DNA of 64,000 bases from Crambe crambe (Eukaryota; Porifera; Demospongiae; Poecilosclerida; Crambeidae), in contig OZ004586.1 of the NCBI GenBank assembly GCA_963924555.1, positions 4,794,501 through 4,858,500 of the forward strand, given 5' to 3'. A program made the translations under genes and the position numbers. Shown piece by piece: positions 20,201-32,100 of the stretch; positions within the stretch are counted from its first letter, which is position 1; every line of letters begins with the position of its first letter. A model generated the notes under the pieces. It ran no database searches. It had not been told where the DNA came from and saw nothing but the letters and a program-made list of their open reading frames with translations.

Positions 20201-20621
20201 TTGTACTACAAACTTCAACTTCATAATACTGTTATATATATCAGGAAATTTTACATCTTTCATGGAGAGGCTTTAGAAAATGATCATGAGTTACTTCCTA
20301 TATGTTTAGCTTTCAAACTTTCAAATCATTTGCTTTAGCCTGTGAAATCTGATTTTTTTTTTTTGGTTGTTTTTTTTTTTTTTTTTGAAGAAGCCAGATG
20401 ACTAAGCTTTGTATGAACTCATCCAGGCAAAAAAAATTACTTAATGTATGAAATTTCACCTCCTATCTGAGCTGATTTTCATTCACTTCATCCACTCTAG
20501 ATTACCTATTGGCTAGATTAGTATTTTTCCCTATTGGCTAATCATTGCAACAGTTAAAAAATTGCATTCACCAAGTACATTAATGCAATACACACTATTG
20601 TTTTTCCTTTTCTTTGTGTAG

Positions 20622-22714
20622 TTATCAGTCCTGCTAGGAGAATGATAGCTTGCAACCGAGCAATCAAAGCAACGGGGTCTTGTAATGAGCGTTTTGTACA
20701 AAGTTTTCTATCTGGTTCTCCAAGGTCTGGGAAATCGTCATTCAAGGATAGAGTTGTGGGTCGTTTTCGAAAAATACAAGCCAGCACAGGTGTGGCTGAG
20801 AAAGTAACAAGGGTGGAAGTATCCAGATCTACCGTTCAAGTTGGGGGGCTGGTGTGGAATGAATTGGAGTCTTCTCGACACGAAGCAGCTTTAGTGGCAG
20901 ATAAAATATCTGTAGAAATGAAACTACCAGAAATACCAAGAAGGAACCTAATTTCACGTTTAATAGTAGAGGGGATTGATAAATTGAGAAGAATAAAAGT
21001 GCGAATGCCACAATTACATGAACTTGCAAGTTATGATGAAGCATCTACAGGTTCTACTGAAGTTAATCCCTTCCAAGTCATTAAGAACTCTTCTGACATA
21101 CCTCTCTCATCCACTCCCACACCAATTAGTACCACAGTAAGTGTCCAGGACAGTGACTCACATGGAAGCTACATCAGTATCTGGACACAGTACATGTCTG
21201 ATGTGGGAGGACAGCCAGAGTTCCAAGAGCTCCTCCCCAACCTGCTCTATGGCCCCTCCTTATTTTATCATGTATTTAGAGCTGACCGAAGTTTATACGA
21301 CAAGGTCCATGTGGAGTATCTGCACTCAAATGGAGAATCAATGGTACCTTACGACACTACTGTATCCACCAAAGATGCCATACTCCAGTTTCTCTCCAGC
21401 ATCTCTTCCATTGGGGTGGGCAGCAGATCTAAGGGAGGGAAGCAAGTCTCACCTAAAGTTCTCTTCATCGCTACTCACATTGACAAGCTTGAGTCAAAAG
21501 ATAAAATCCTGGAAATTGACCAAGAGCTTCAGCGAATCGTAAAGGAGACGCAGGCTTTCAAAGATAAAATGATAGTATATGGTTCCGAGTCCTGCATGTT
21601 GCTTCCTGTGAATAACCTCTCTGAAGATGATTCTGCCTTCCAGGATGTACGAGCTGTTGTAAACCGAGTGGTCACTGGCAGTGATGACTACTGCATCAGC
21701 GTTCCTTACACGTGGTCCCTCTTTTCCATCACCATCCAGCACCTGAAGGAGCAAGTGTTATCCTATGACACTTGTCTAGCTGTGGGTAAGGGGTGTGGGA
21801 TTGACACAACTGAAGACATGGACAACTGTCTTTGGTTCCTGCATCATCAAACTGGGATCCTTCGCCACTTCAAGGAGGTCCCAGAGCTCCGTCATCTGAT
21901 TGTGAAAGACCCGCAGTACATATTTGACAAGGTCACAGATCTGATTGTAAACACCTTCACATTTGAGAAGACTAGAGGTGACATGGTTATTAAGGAAGAA
22001 TTCTCCAAGAAGGGAATCTTTTCTATCGAAAGTTTCGAGAGGCTAGCATCCGATTCAGACCTCATATCTTCCTCTGAGCTAATCAAATTGTTTGAGCACC
22101 TCCGCATTGTAGCTCCTTTGAGAACAGAGGGCACTCCGATGAAGTACTTTCTTCCTTGTGCTCTGGTCCATGTCGACCCTCAGGAAGCTCCAGAATTTGC
22201 TCCAGAATGGCTCCCTTCCATTTTCTTTGGATTCAGTAGTGGTTACTGCCCGAATGGCATATTTGCTGCTCTTGTTGCTGATCTTCTGCACATGAAAACG
22301 GGCCTAGCTTTTAAGTGGAAGTTTCGTGAAGACCAAATATTTAGAAATCAGATATGTATTTCAGTTGGTCCTTTCCTTGATAGATTCCGCTTCACAGTTT
22401 GCTCAGATCACATCAGTGTCGACATCTTACCAAGCGATATATCTCTGCGAAAAAACCACACATTATCCAAGGTTTGCAACCATGTATGGCAGCAGATTTC
22501 AAATAGTTTATCAGATGTCATAGCAAGGCTGAACTACGATCTTGGGAAGGTGGCTCACCGATTGGCATTTCAATGTCCTTTGTCCACCTGCACCCGAAGC
22601 TTTCATCTTGCATATGTACACTTTGATGACAATATCCCTTGTGCCCTTGAATGTTCCTACCTGAAGAATAAAGCAACAGAAGTTCCTGAAAAATGCAATA
22701 TTTGGTTTGATGAG
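20622..22714 (+). CDS. Roco-type GTPase exon (Roc-COR)
   Basis: The exon runs from acceptor TTCTTTGTGTAG to donor GTCAGT. It enters with two bases (phase 1) and leaves in phase 0. Counting from the internal Met at 20642, it shows the P-loop GSPRSGKSS (residues 25-33), the switch II motif DVGGQPEF (187-194) and the guanine-specificity motif ATHIDK (277-282), all in the order of a Roc domain. Residues ~365-530 (WFLHHQTGILRHF, VKDPQYIFDKVTDL, SSELIKLFEHLRIVAPL) match the winged-helix COR region. Roco proteins are large GTPases that act as dimeric signalling switches. The following exons add a linker and a Death domain. Two Death exons lie upstream and join in phase. The Met is internal to the exon, so the true start is earlier. 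Confidence 0.85.
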
Positions 22715-22771
22715 GTCAGTTAGAAATAAAAGTACCTTTGAATCAGATAATTATGGGTATTATTTTTATAG

Positions 22772-22859
22772 ACCTTTTTGCCTTTGAAGATATCATCATC
22801 ATCTCCTGTTGGTAGTAAACATTCAACCAAAGAGGAACAGCAACCTAGTTATATTCTTG
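22772..22859 (+). CDS. Linker exon of the Roco/Death gene
   Basis: This is an 88-nt exon between acceptor TTATTTTTATAG and donor GTGAGT, entering in phase 0 and leaving in phase 1. It encodes a Ser-rich linker, TFLPLKISSSSPVGSKHSTK, followed by EEQQPSYIL. It joins the COR exon to the phase-1 Death exon. Confidence 0.7.
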
Positions 22860-22919
22860 GTGAGTCATCATTTAAAGCTATAGTTGGCATCTTGATTCTG
22901 TGTTACTCTCCTTTGTTAG

Positions 22920-23254
22920 ATATTGATGATCTCGGGGATGTTTTGGATGAAGTCAAAACTCTCTCTGCAAAATGGAGAGTTCTTTCCACTTATTTGCATC
23001 TTCGTGAAGATTCCCTTGAAGTTATTGAGCAGAACAATCCCAGAGATGCAATATCATGTCTTCGTCAGGCACTTGCAGAGTGGCTGAAGTACAATTACAA
23101 CTGTGAAAAATATGGAAAGCCAAGCTGGAGAAGTTTAGCCAGAGCTGTTCAGAGTCTGGATCAAAGCCTCTGTGAAAAGATTATCAGTGATCACCAAGGT
23201 GAGAGGACTCATGTTCATGTTGCTAAATCATATAATCTCCTTTTTTCTAATTAA
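22920..23254 (+). CDS. C-terminal Death-domain exon of the Roco/Death gene
   Basis: The acceptor CCTTTGTTAG opens a 93-codon module in phase 1. It codes LDEVKTLSAKWRVLSTYLHL, the core ALAEWLKYNY and PSWRSLARAVQSLD, a clear Death-domain helix pattern (W-x-x-L near the start, W-x-x-L-x-x-A-V at the end). A donor (CACCAAG then GTGAGA) at 23199 would again be phase 1. Alternatively, translation reads through to a TAA at 23252-23254 and the gene ends here. No further exon is recognised to the right. The exon class equals that of 2204-2476 and 3613-3870, so all three are shufflable modules. Confidence 0.75.
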
Positions 23255-24351
23255 TTTTTAGATTGAATGGTTTTGAGCTGATCAAGTTTCCTATGCACCT
23301 TAGCTACATGACCCATAATAATTATTATTATTCTCTTCAATATTTAAAATTATTTTGTGATTATAGCTACATCATAATTCCCTTAGGCTAAGCCAGCAAA
23401 CTTGATTATTACTTTCTCCTCACTGCAAGCTATGTCATGTGAGCGCTACATAGTCTGGTGGCGCAGCACGCACTGCAGACCGCATGCTAGTCTCGTGAAT
23501 CTCTCTTGCTCAGCTGTGTGTAAGCCTGTTGGCCCAGTGTTGTGGATGAGAAGCTGATCTCTGCAAGTTATTTAGCTGATGTTGTATCTATTGTGGATCT
23601 GAACTTGTGGATGGCCTCAACATGCTTTTGTTAATATTCATTACTGCCATTGCATGTTAATTTTCAAGACAGGAAGTACAATGAAACAATGAAGTAATCA
23701 ATTGCCTGCATCCTGTTTAACAAGAAATGAGTTGAGAAACTAGTAACAAGTTTGCTTGGCCTTGGGGATAAGATGTAAACATAATTGCTTGAGGATTCCA
23801 TACAATGCAGACAGAGAAGGTGGGTGGGTTGTTGGCAGGGGGAACTGACCTATATGTATATATGAGTTAGCGGAGCTGGAGGCAATCTCAAAGAGGATGC
23901 AACTGGAGGGGATACTACAGCAAAGGACTTTTACGTAGCTATTCTTTGTGACTGCCCTGCCTGCACTCTTTATTGAACTTTGACCTCCATGAACTTGTGC
24001 TGATGCAACATGCAGTTGCTCCTGCAGAAGCTACTGACTGGTAATTGCAATCATAATAGAATCCTCATAGATAATAGACTGCAAAAACATTAATTTATTA
24101 GATGACTTCAAAGGTTATGATACAATACACAAGTTCTATAATACTGACTACTATGACACCATAACAAACAAACGACTTCAACTACTACAATATTATTGAT
24201 GTTAAACTACTTTTGGCCTAAAAGAATGATTTCCAACAAAACTACAGTAAATAAAATAAACAGTTTTCCTGTGTTATGCTATAAATACTCTACTGTGACT
24301 TTAATAAAATAATGTCAAGATTTAGAGGAGGCTATCTTTACACCTCTTCCA
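23255..24351. other. Convergent intergenic region
   Basis: The plus-strand Roco/Death gene and the minus-strand CaMKII gene end towards each other here. A minus-strand polyadenylation signal for CaMKII (AATAAA, plus-strand TTTATT at 24094-24099) lies 250 bp past its stop. No other gene is seen. Confidence 0.5.
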
Positions 24352-26137
24352 TTACTCAGTGTCGGCTTTTTGATCAGTAGCAGCACTAGCATTGCCACCA
24401 CTAGAAGGAGGGACCTCACCAGCTTCAACCACACCCTTGGAACGATGGCTGTGCACACACTTCCAATCCTTGTCAAACTTCTGCCACACTCTGGTCTCTG
24501 GGATGGTCACAGTGTAAGCTCCACCCTCTCTGCAAGGAATTGGGAAAAAAAAAAATCACACAACATTGTATTTAAGACTGAAATTCATAACGGAAATTAG
24601 CTAGACAATGTAGCTGCATGACTTCTGCAAATTTTGTGAGCTAAAATTTATAAACCAAATTGGTGTATTAATCCATGAAAATTTTACCCACACCACTATA
24701 AGGTATACAGATGAATGCATGACTGATGAAGAGACCACTACGAACCCAAGCATACCACAGCATAGCTAAGAACGATCAGATTGCACTAACTTGTTGACAC
24801 ATTGGATGAGCCTGATGTAACCAATGACAGCAGCAGTCTCTCCCAACATGTGAACCCTCGGAGTTATGACAGATTGCTGTAGAGCATTAGGATCTTTAGG
24901 GCCTATAAAGGTAAAGAAAGAAGAAGAAATCGTCACAATAATAATTTTATAGGAGAAGAATATTAAAAGGTGTCGCAATTAAGTACTTGTCCTGGTTTCC
25001 AAGGAATGGTTCCCCAATGCAGTGACTTCTTTTCCACTCCCATAGAACTTACAATGATCAAAGTAAAACTTGTGAAATTCCATCCCTGACACCAGCTGGG
25101 TGCAAGATTCCGGTTCAAAACAGGTCATATCTTGAATACAGAGTTTGCTAAAAATAACACAATAAACAACATAGAAAAAGGTGCAAGAAAATTGCTTATT
25201 ATTATCTATGACTGCATCAACAGAGTGTGCACTGTGCAATCATCTGTGCTGATGTTTTGCAAATAGTTAAATTGTCACTACAAGTCAAATTGCGTACCAG
25301 TATTCCGGAAAATCCCTGTCAGCAATGGAATTGATAAGACGACGAGTCACCCTGATGATTTCAGCCTCTTCAGGTGTTTCAGCTACGACTTCTGAGTGTG
25401 TATATGTGTGGACATAAAAAAATATATTAAAAAAAGACACTTGTTGCGTGTTGCTACTGCAAAGAATACACTTCCCCATGCAACTTTTAAGTAGCAGAGG
25501 AAATTTAATGGCTCTAGGCTGCATGAAACAATGAAAGCATGCAAAAAAAAAAATTGAAATTAGCAATGAAATGTATATTCTGGACCAAAAGATTAGACAA
25601 AAATGCACTTTCATGATCTAGCTATACATTATTTGCACAGCTACCAAGCACATACTTTTAACAAAAGAGTTAGCTAGTTCATTATTATGCATGCAAATAA
25701 AAGAGTAACTGATTCACTTACCATTGGCCTCTTCCTCCTGAGCCGTACCAACCATGTTTTCTTGTTCTCCTGGTTTAGCTGTATTGCGAGCACTCACTGA
25801 AGGAAAAAAAAGAAAGAAAAAAGAAAAAAAGGATGTGCTTAGCTCAGAGACTGAAATATCAGCTCCTTTTATACTCTGCAAGCACATGAAGTGCATGTAT
25901 TTCATGCAGAATTGCTAATTAGAATGTTATGTGGAGATTGGTTCCAACTAAGCATGACTGCACACTAACGTGTCAATTTCACTTTGATGTGTTTATAAAG
26001 GTATTCTCATCACAAGGTACGTACAATCATTATGGTTATTTCAATCACTGCTGATTAGAGAAAAGGATATGGTCCAAAAATGATGAGTCAGCATATCTCA
26101 GAAGCGTTCCAATCGCTACTGGCAGCGTAATGGATGT

Positions 26138-26181
<44 letters not shown>

Positions 26182-29100
26182 GAGTACTTGTGCATGTGCT
26201 GAGGGTTAATTAACTGCTGGTCATTGGTCTTCTTCCAACCATTAATGGCCAACAAAGTATTACAGGATAAGGTATGGGATGTCCAAATATAGCTTATGAC
26301 CTATTGAAGTGGGTGTTTTGTTACTGATATCTTGTAGCTGATATTTGACACATTATATGATAGCCCAAGCATAGAATTGATTTTGCAGTGATTCATTATT
26401 TATTTTTATTATCCATTAATTTTTACTTACTGAACATGGAGGATCTTTTGGTCACCAACAGGGCAGTGTGGACAGCAGCTTTCAGCTTCCTACGAGCATT
26501 GAACTTCCTCAGGACAGTGATGGTTTCTTGTCGGTGCACAACTGATGCAACACGGTCACGATTCTATCAAAAAGAAGATAATTCAAGACAAATTGGAGTC
26601 AGTAAAGAGTCGTGCAGACTTTCAATGGAACCATACACCACATGTACAGTTCCTGGATAATCATAGGTACAAGCTCCACCCATATCAAGATCACAGTAAA
26701 CTGGTCTCACCCACTTTGCTATTATCCAGGGTGAGAGATAGCCCCACCTACTAACATAACCTGGCGATTCCAGGAATAACCCCCTCCCACCCCACTGTAT
26801 GCCCCACCCAAATATATGTATCCAGAACAGTTTTCAACTTAACCAGCCCCACCTACTTATGTGCTCAAAGTACTGACTACCAGCCCTGCCCACTTATATG
26901 CATCCAAGGACAGCTTTCCATGCCTCACTGTACTAACAGCCCCACCCACTTACACGTATCCAGGGGTGCTCAAGAGCTTCCTTAGCAGTGATTCGCTTGC
27001 TTTGATCAAGAGTCAACATCTTATTGATGAGTTCCTTTGCTGAAGGTGTGACTGAATCCCACTCAGGACTAGGATACTGCAAGTGCATATGTAGCAATTA
27101 AAACCATTACCAGACCCTATCCAAAGGATTATGAATCGGCTATAGTGAAGGAGTGGGTGTGGCACCATGGGTTTTTTGAAGTATGCAAAGCTCCTGATTT
27201 AGCACTTGCCTCATAACGACCTTTCTTGATGAGCTCGAACATTCGCCCCTGGTCGTCATCCCAGAAGGGTGGGTAGCCAACAAGAAGGATATACAGCACC
27301 ACTCCACAGGCCCAAATGTCCACAGCATAGGAGTAGGGGTCTTTACGCAACACCTCAGGAGAAAGGTAACCAGGAGTACCAGCAAATCCTGTATATACGT
27401 ACGTATATAATCATGATTACGTATGTACTATGTACACTAGGGAAAGGTGAGCGAAGCATTAGCTGTTCACGTCATCTTATTGGAACCGCAAAAAGACAGA
27501 ACCGGAAAACGTATGTACGATAATAAAATAAAATATATAATACATTATTATACAATAGTGCCCTCTCATTCAACCCCCTAGTGGCTATACAATAGTGCCC
27601 TCTCATTCAACCCCCTAGTGGCTATACAATAGTGCCCTCTCCTTCAACCCCCTAGTGGCTAGCTTCACTCGCAATAAGATAAATACGTCTACAGGTACAA
27701 TTTTCATCTGCAGACAAATTATGACACTCTTTACAAATGGCAGCTATACAGTTTGCTTCATTGTAGTTATTGTTTTTGTTTATTGTTTTTTTGTTGTTTG
27801 TTGTTTTTTTGTTTTTGTTTGTTGTTTTTTGTTTTTGTTTGTTTTTTGTTCGGTTTTTGTTGTTTTTTTTGGCCTTTTTATTTTGATAATTACACCAAAT
27901 TTATATAATAGCAGAGAGTGTATATTTTTTAAGCTTCCTATGATTATGGTAGACATGTGAATTCCTCACCATAATAATGTTTTCCATCCATTGCTTCCAC
28001 AGCCAAGCCAAAGTCAGCAAGTTTAACACAAGCACCTTTCTCCTTCGAGGCCAGTAATAAATTCTCAGGCTGCATATCAAGAAAGAGGGGGGAGGGGGGA
28101 GCTCAATTATCATAAAGCAGACATTACTGGATTTCGGATAAGGCAGTTCCAAATATCACTTGCTTAACGGATTTTTTTCTCCTTTCTTATAAGCAGACAG
28201 GACGAAATAAACTTAAACATGAACTACTTCAGTACACTATGCATCATGATTATATGGTCATGTGTTCTAGCATACAAAGAAATAGCAGTATACTGGGGGA
28301 TCTAGTATACAAAGATAAACAGCAGTATACTGAGGATATATAAGTCTCAATTCTGTCAAAATAGGGCAGAGGAATCCGTTACACAAGTGAACTGCCTAAG
28401 GTGAGTACAATTATTCTTTAAGTAGCAAATAGAATAAGTACAGATAAACGACTGTTATACGTACTGTGGGTGTGGCACCATGGCACAGGTACTATAACAA
28501 TTTTCATAGATTTCAAAATTTGGCTCAAGTACTAATTTCAGGGTTCTCCCCAGGCATCTTAAGGCAAATGCAGTGATGGGCATTGTTTGAATACAGTGGG
28601 TTGAAAGGTCAATGGAGGTGCTGAGATCTAAAAAGTGTTGAAGTGGTGTAAAGAGACCGAAAGGTGCAACACGTGCTAAATAAGTGTTTAATTTTAAAAT
28701 TCCAGAAGTTTCCAGGAGAAATTTTCACAATTTGAGAAGGTGACTATTCAAAAGTTTCACAAGTTCGCAAAGGTGACTATTAGAAACTTTCACAAGTTTG
28801 TCAGTGAATATTAGAAACTTTCACAAATTTGTCAGTGAAAACTTTCACAGGTCAGTGAGTGCTGGAGGGTCAGGGCTAGCCTGTAGTGTCCCTATGAGAC
28901 TGCATGAGTACTCTGAAATAATAATGATGGAGACAATGGGAAATTACTCGGAAAGGGAGAAGGAGGAAATGGGGAGGGAGCGAGAGAGAGAGGGAGGGGG
29001 GAGAGAAGGGAATGGAGAAGAGAGAGGAGAAGAGAAGGGACGAGGAATGGAGAGAGGTTAAATAAAGAAGATAGAGGGAGCAACGTATTTATGTGAGACA

Positions 29101-32100
29101 AAGGGAACCCTTATTCCACCTAAAAAAAAAAAAGACTGCCCTCGATCCATGAAATTTTGAGCACCTTAATGTCTCTATGAATGATTCCATTGGTGTGACA
29201 GTGTGTGACACTTTCCAGAATCTGCTGGATGCAGTTTGAGGCATCTTTCTCACTGTAGAACTCTCGAGCAACTATGTCATCAAAAAGCTCCCCTCCAGTT
29301 ACGAGGTCAAAGATCATGTAGCGGACATGGTCCTCTTGAAATACATGGTGTAATTGAACTGCAGGATACAAATTCAAAATTATAATCAGATGATGGGTCA
29401 GTGTATTTTAAATTAATCTAATTAATGCACACCAAAAACCCTTAAAAGCAATATTCATTAGTTGAATTTCAGATTACTAGTACTGTAGTCTCATTATAAG
29501 TATGATTTCTTCTGATGCACATATATAATCATTACCACCATGCAAATCCATGGCCAGTCGTCCCACGAACCACTTTACAAAAACCCTTTTGAAGGGAGAG
29601 ATGAGTCGAGGCATTTTTGCTCTGCCTGTTGCTAAGGTTCATAAGCTAAACTTTTGGTGATTTCAAAGTGATGCATAAGATTAAGGAGCCCACGAAAGTT
29701 ACAGCTCTATACATAAATTGGGAAACATTTTTTTTTTTTGTTTTTGCACTATGTATCTGTACATGGTAATAATAATTGTTGTGAGAACTTCCTAATTTGC
29801 ATTAGTTGTGGCTTGTGTTGCAAAGTGAGTGCAAATCCTAATCAGAAGCATACGTAATACTCTCGTTATATGTACGCTAAGCTACGATTCTTTGGATAGG
29901 GTGTGATTAATCATTGACACATGCGTCCTGAAACTACATAAATTACGTATGATGCCTGTGGGCACATGTAACACAAGTCATTTCATTGGTTCATTCATTC
30001 ATGTGACATACGTTATTTTCAGATCCTTAGATTGGGTCATACGTAGCTAAGTACATATGCAGCAAGACTGGCACAATAACTATGGACCTCTGCCCCTCCC
30101 CCTCCCTTCATCTGCCCCTCCCCCTCCCCTTCTTACTTACCAATATTCCTATGCTTCATCATACGACATACTCGAGCCTCACGCTCCAATTTCTGCAAAT
30201 CTAAAAATATCAAAGAGAAAGTATTATTATATTGGCTTGAATTAGCACAAGGAGACACACATCCCATAATGCTACTGTCTTTGAAGGGTCTTCAATCAAA
30301 AAGCCCAGAAGGTACAATGTACCTGCTTGCTCTAAACTCACAGTTTCCATGTACATGACATGGTATGGGTGTAAAGTGAAGTCATAATTATGTATCATTA
30401 TAAATTTATGGGTAGATGATATATGATGTGTTCAGCCCAACATAATACTCTCAGTCTGCCCTACATGAATCCCCACTGAAATACTAGTACTAAAGCAAAA
30501 GTAACACACTTCATTATATCCAAAATTATACGCTCATTGGGACAGAAGTTTGCTCATTGGGAGCAGATCTATATCTGTATAAGGAATCACTCAGAATGCA
30601 TTTTACATTGCATAACTTCTGATAAGGATTTATAGTGTCCTGACATGATTCCAGTTATGGTGTCCTGATATATATGATTCCAGTTTGACTTAGACATTTA
30701 ATTATGACAGGACGTCAAATTTGAATCACTTTATGCATTTCGGCTACATAGGCATTCTATTCTGTCCTGATAAATATATTATTGAAACATTTGGCAATGT
30801 TTGTCCTAGTATCAGCAGCTCTGCATTAATACTTAGTGTTATCAGCTGTTAGTAGCTCACACACTGCTTGGAAAGTGGTAAACACCAATGGAAACTACAA
30901 TACACTGTAAAATGGGTAATGGTCAACAATACTAAAAACTACATACTCATTTTTCTGTGCCCAGTAAGAATTGGGACACTTCTCTAATTAGGATAATTTT
31001 CAGGACACTTTGCTAACTCTAATCAGGACACATTGCTAACTTATCAGGACACCTTGCTAATAACCAGGACACCTCGCTAAGTCTAATCAGGACACCTTGC
31101 TAATATTCAGGACACCTCGCTAATAATCAGGACACCTTGCTAATAATCATGACACCTCGCTAATAATCAGGACACCTCACTAATAATCAGGACACCTTGC
31201 TAATAATCAGGACACCTCGCTAATAATCAGGACACCTCGCTAACTCTCATCTCTCCATATTGGGAGATTCCATCCAACCAACTACACACCCCAACCCCAC
31301 AAAATCAATTCATACTTACCTCTGGTAGTCAGTCGTCTGGTATTGATGATTTTAGCTGCAAAGTCTTTTCCAGTTTTCAAATGACGAACTTTCTTGACGA
31401 TACTGAATGCACCCCTGTATGTAACAGTGAGGATTACAACAGCCTGCCATAGGCCATTTTCTGGGTCAAAAGGTCAAATGTCTGATCAGTTGGTCTGACA
31501 TCATATTGGCATAATACGAATGTATCTGGCCATATGTGCCAATCAACTCTTCTTATGGTCTGACATTTTGTCAGATGAGTTATAATCACTGCTGTATGTA
31601 AATAAATTACTATGCAGTCAATATGTACAATGTACTTGAGGTGAGCAATCAAATATCAGGTGCACTCCTGTTTATTTGTTTGTTTGTTTGTTTGTTTGTT
31701 TGTTTGTGTTTGTTTGTTTGTTTTTTCTAGTAGCCTGAAATTTTTTGTGGAGACAGTGCAACTATTACAGAACACACGACAGAAGTTTAGGACAATTTCA
31801 TCAAAGCACGTCTGGAGAAATATCTAAGCTAATGATTGCCTAGATGGGAATGTACTTCACAACTACTTTTGATGGATTCTAATACACACACTGATAGCAG
31901 CTGCACACAATGCAATGGAACCTCTAATATATATAATGGACACCTTGGGACCAGCCATAGAGGCTTCCACTATTCAGATATTCAATTAACAGTATGGTTC
32001 CTTTAAAATGTCCCTAATTGGGAGGTTTTCCCCTGAATATGAAGAGTTCACTATAAGAGCCAGCTAATACTAAGTAATATTTAGTTCACTCTTTTCTAGC

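Noticed and set aside
20642-20644. Met at 20642 as the Roco start codon
   Set aside because: The frame is open upstream to a strong splice acceptor at 20621, so this Met is most likely internal.
21141-22523. Overlapping ORFs within the Roco exon on both strands
   Set aside because: Only the main frame contains P-loop, DVGGQ and THxD motifs in order.
25016-25052. Extension of CaMKII exon 11 to 24985
   Set aside because: The donor at 25052 gives correct phase and a hub-domain loop of the expected length; the longer reading adds unrelated residues.
27655-27960. Val/Phe/Cys-rich ORF
   Set aside because: Translation of a T/G-rich low-complexity tract in a CaMKII intron.
30985-31250. Possible CRISPR-like array of 20-bp units
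   Set aside because: Direct tandem repeats without spacers.
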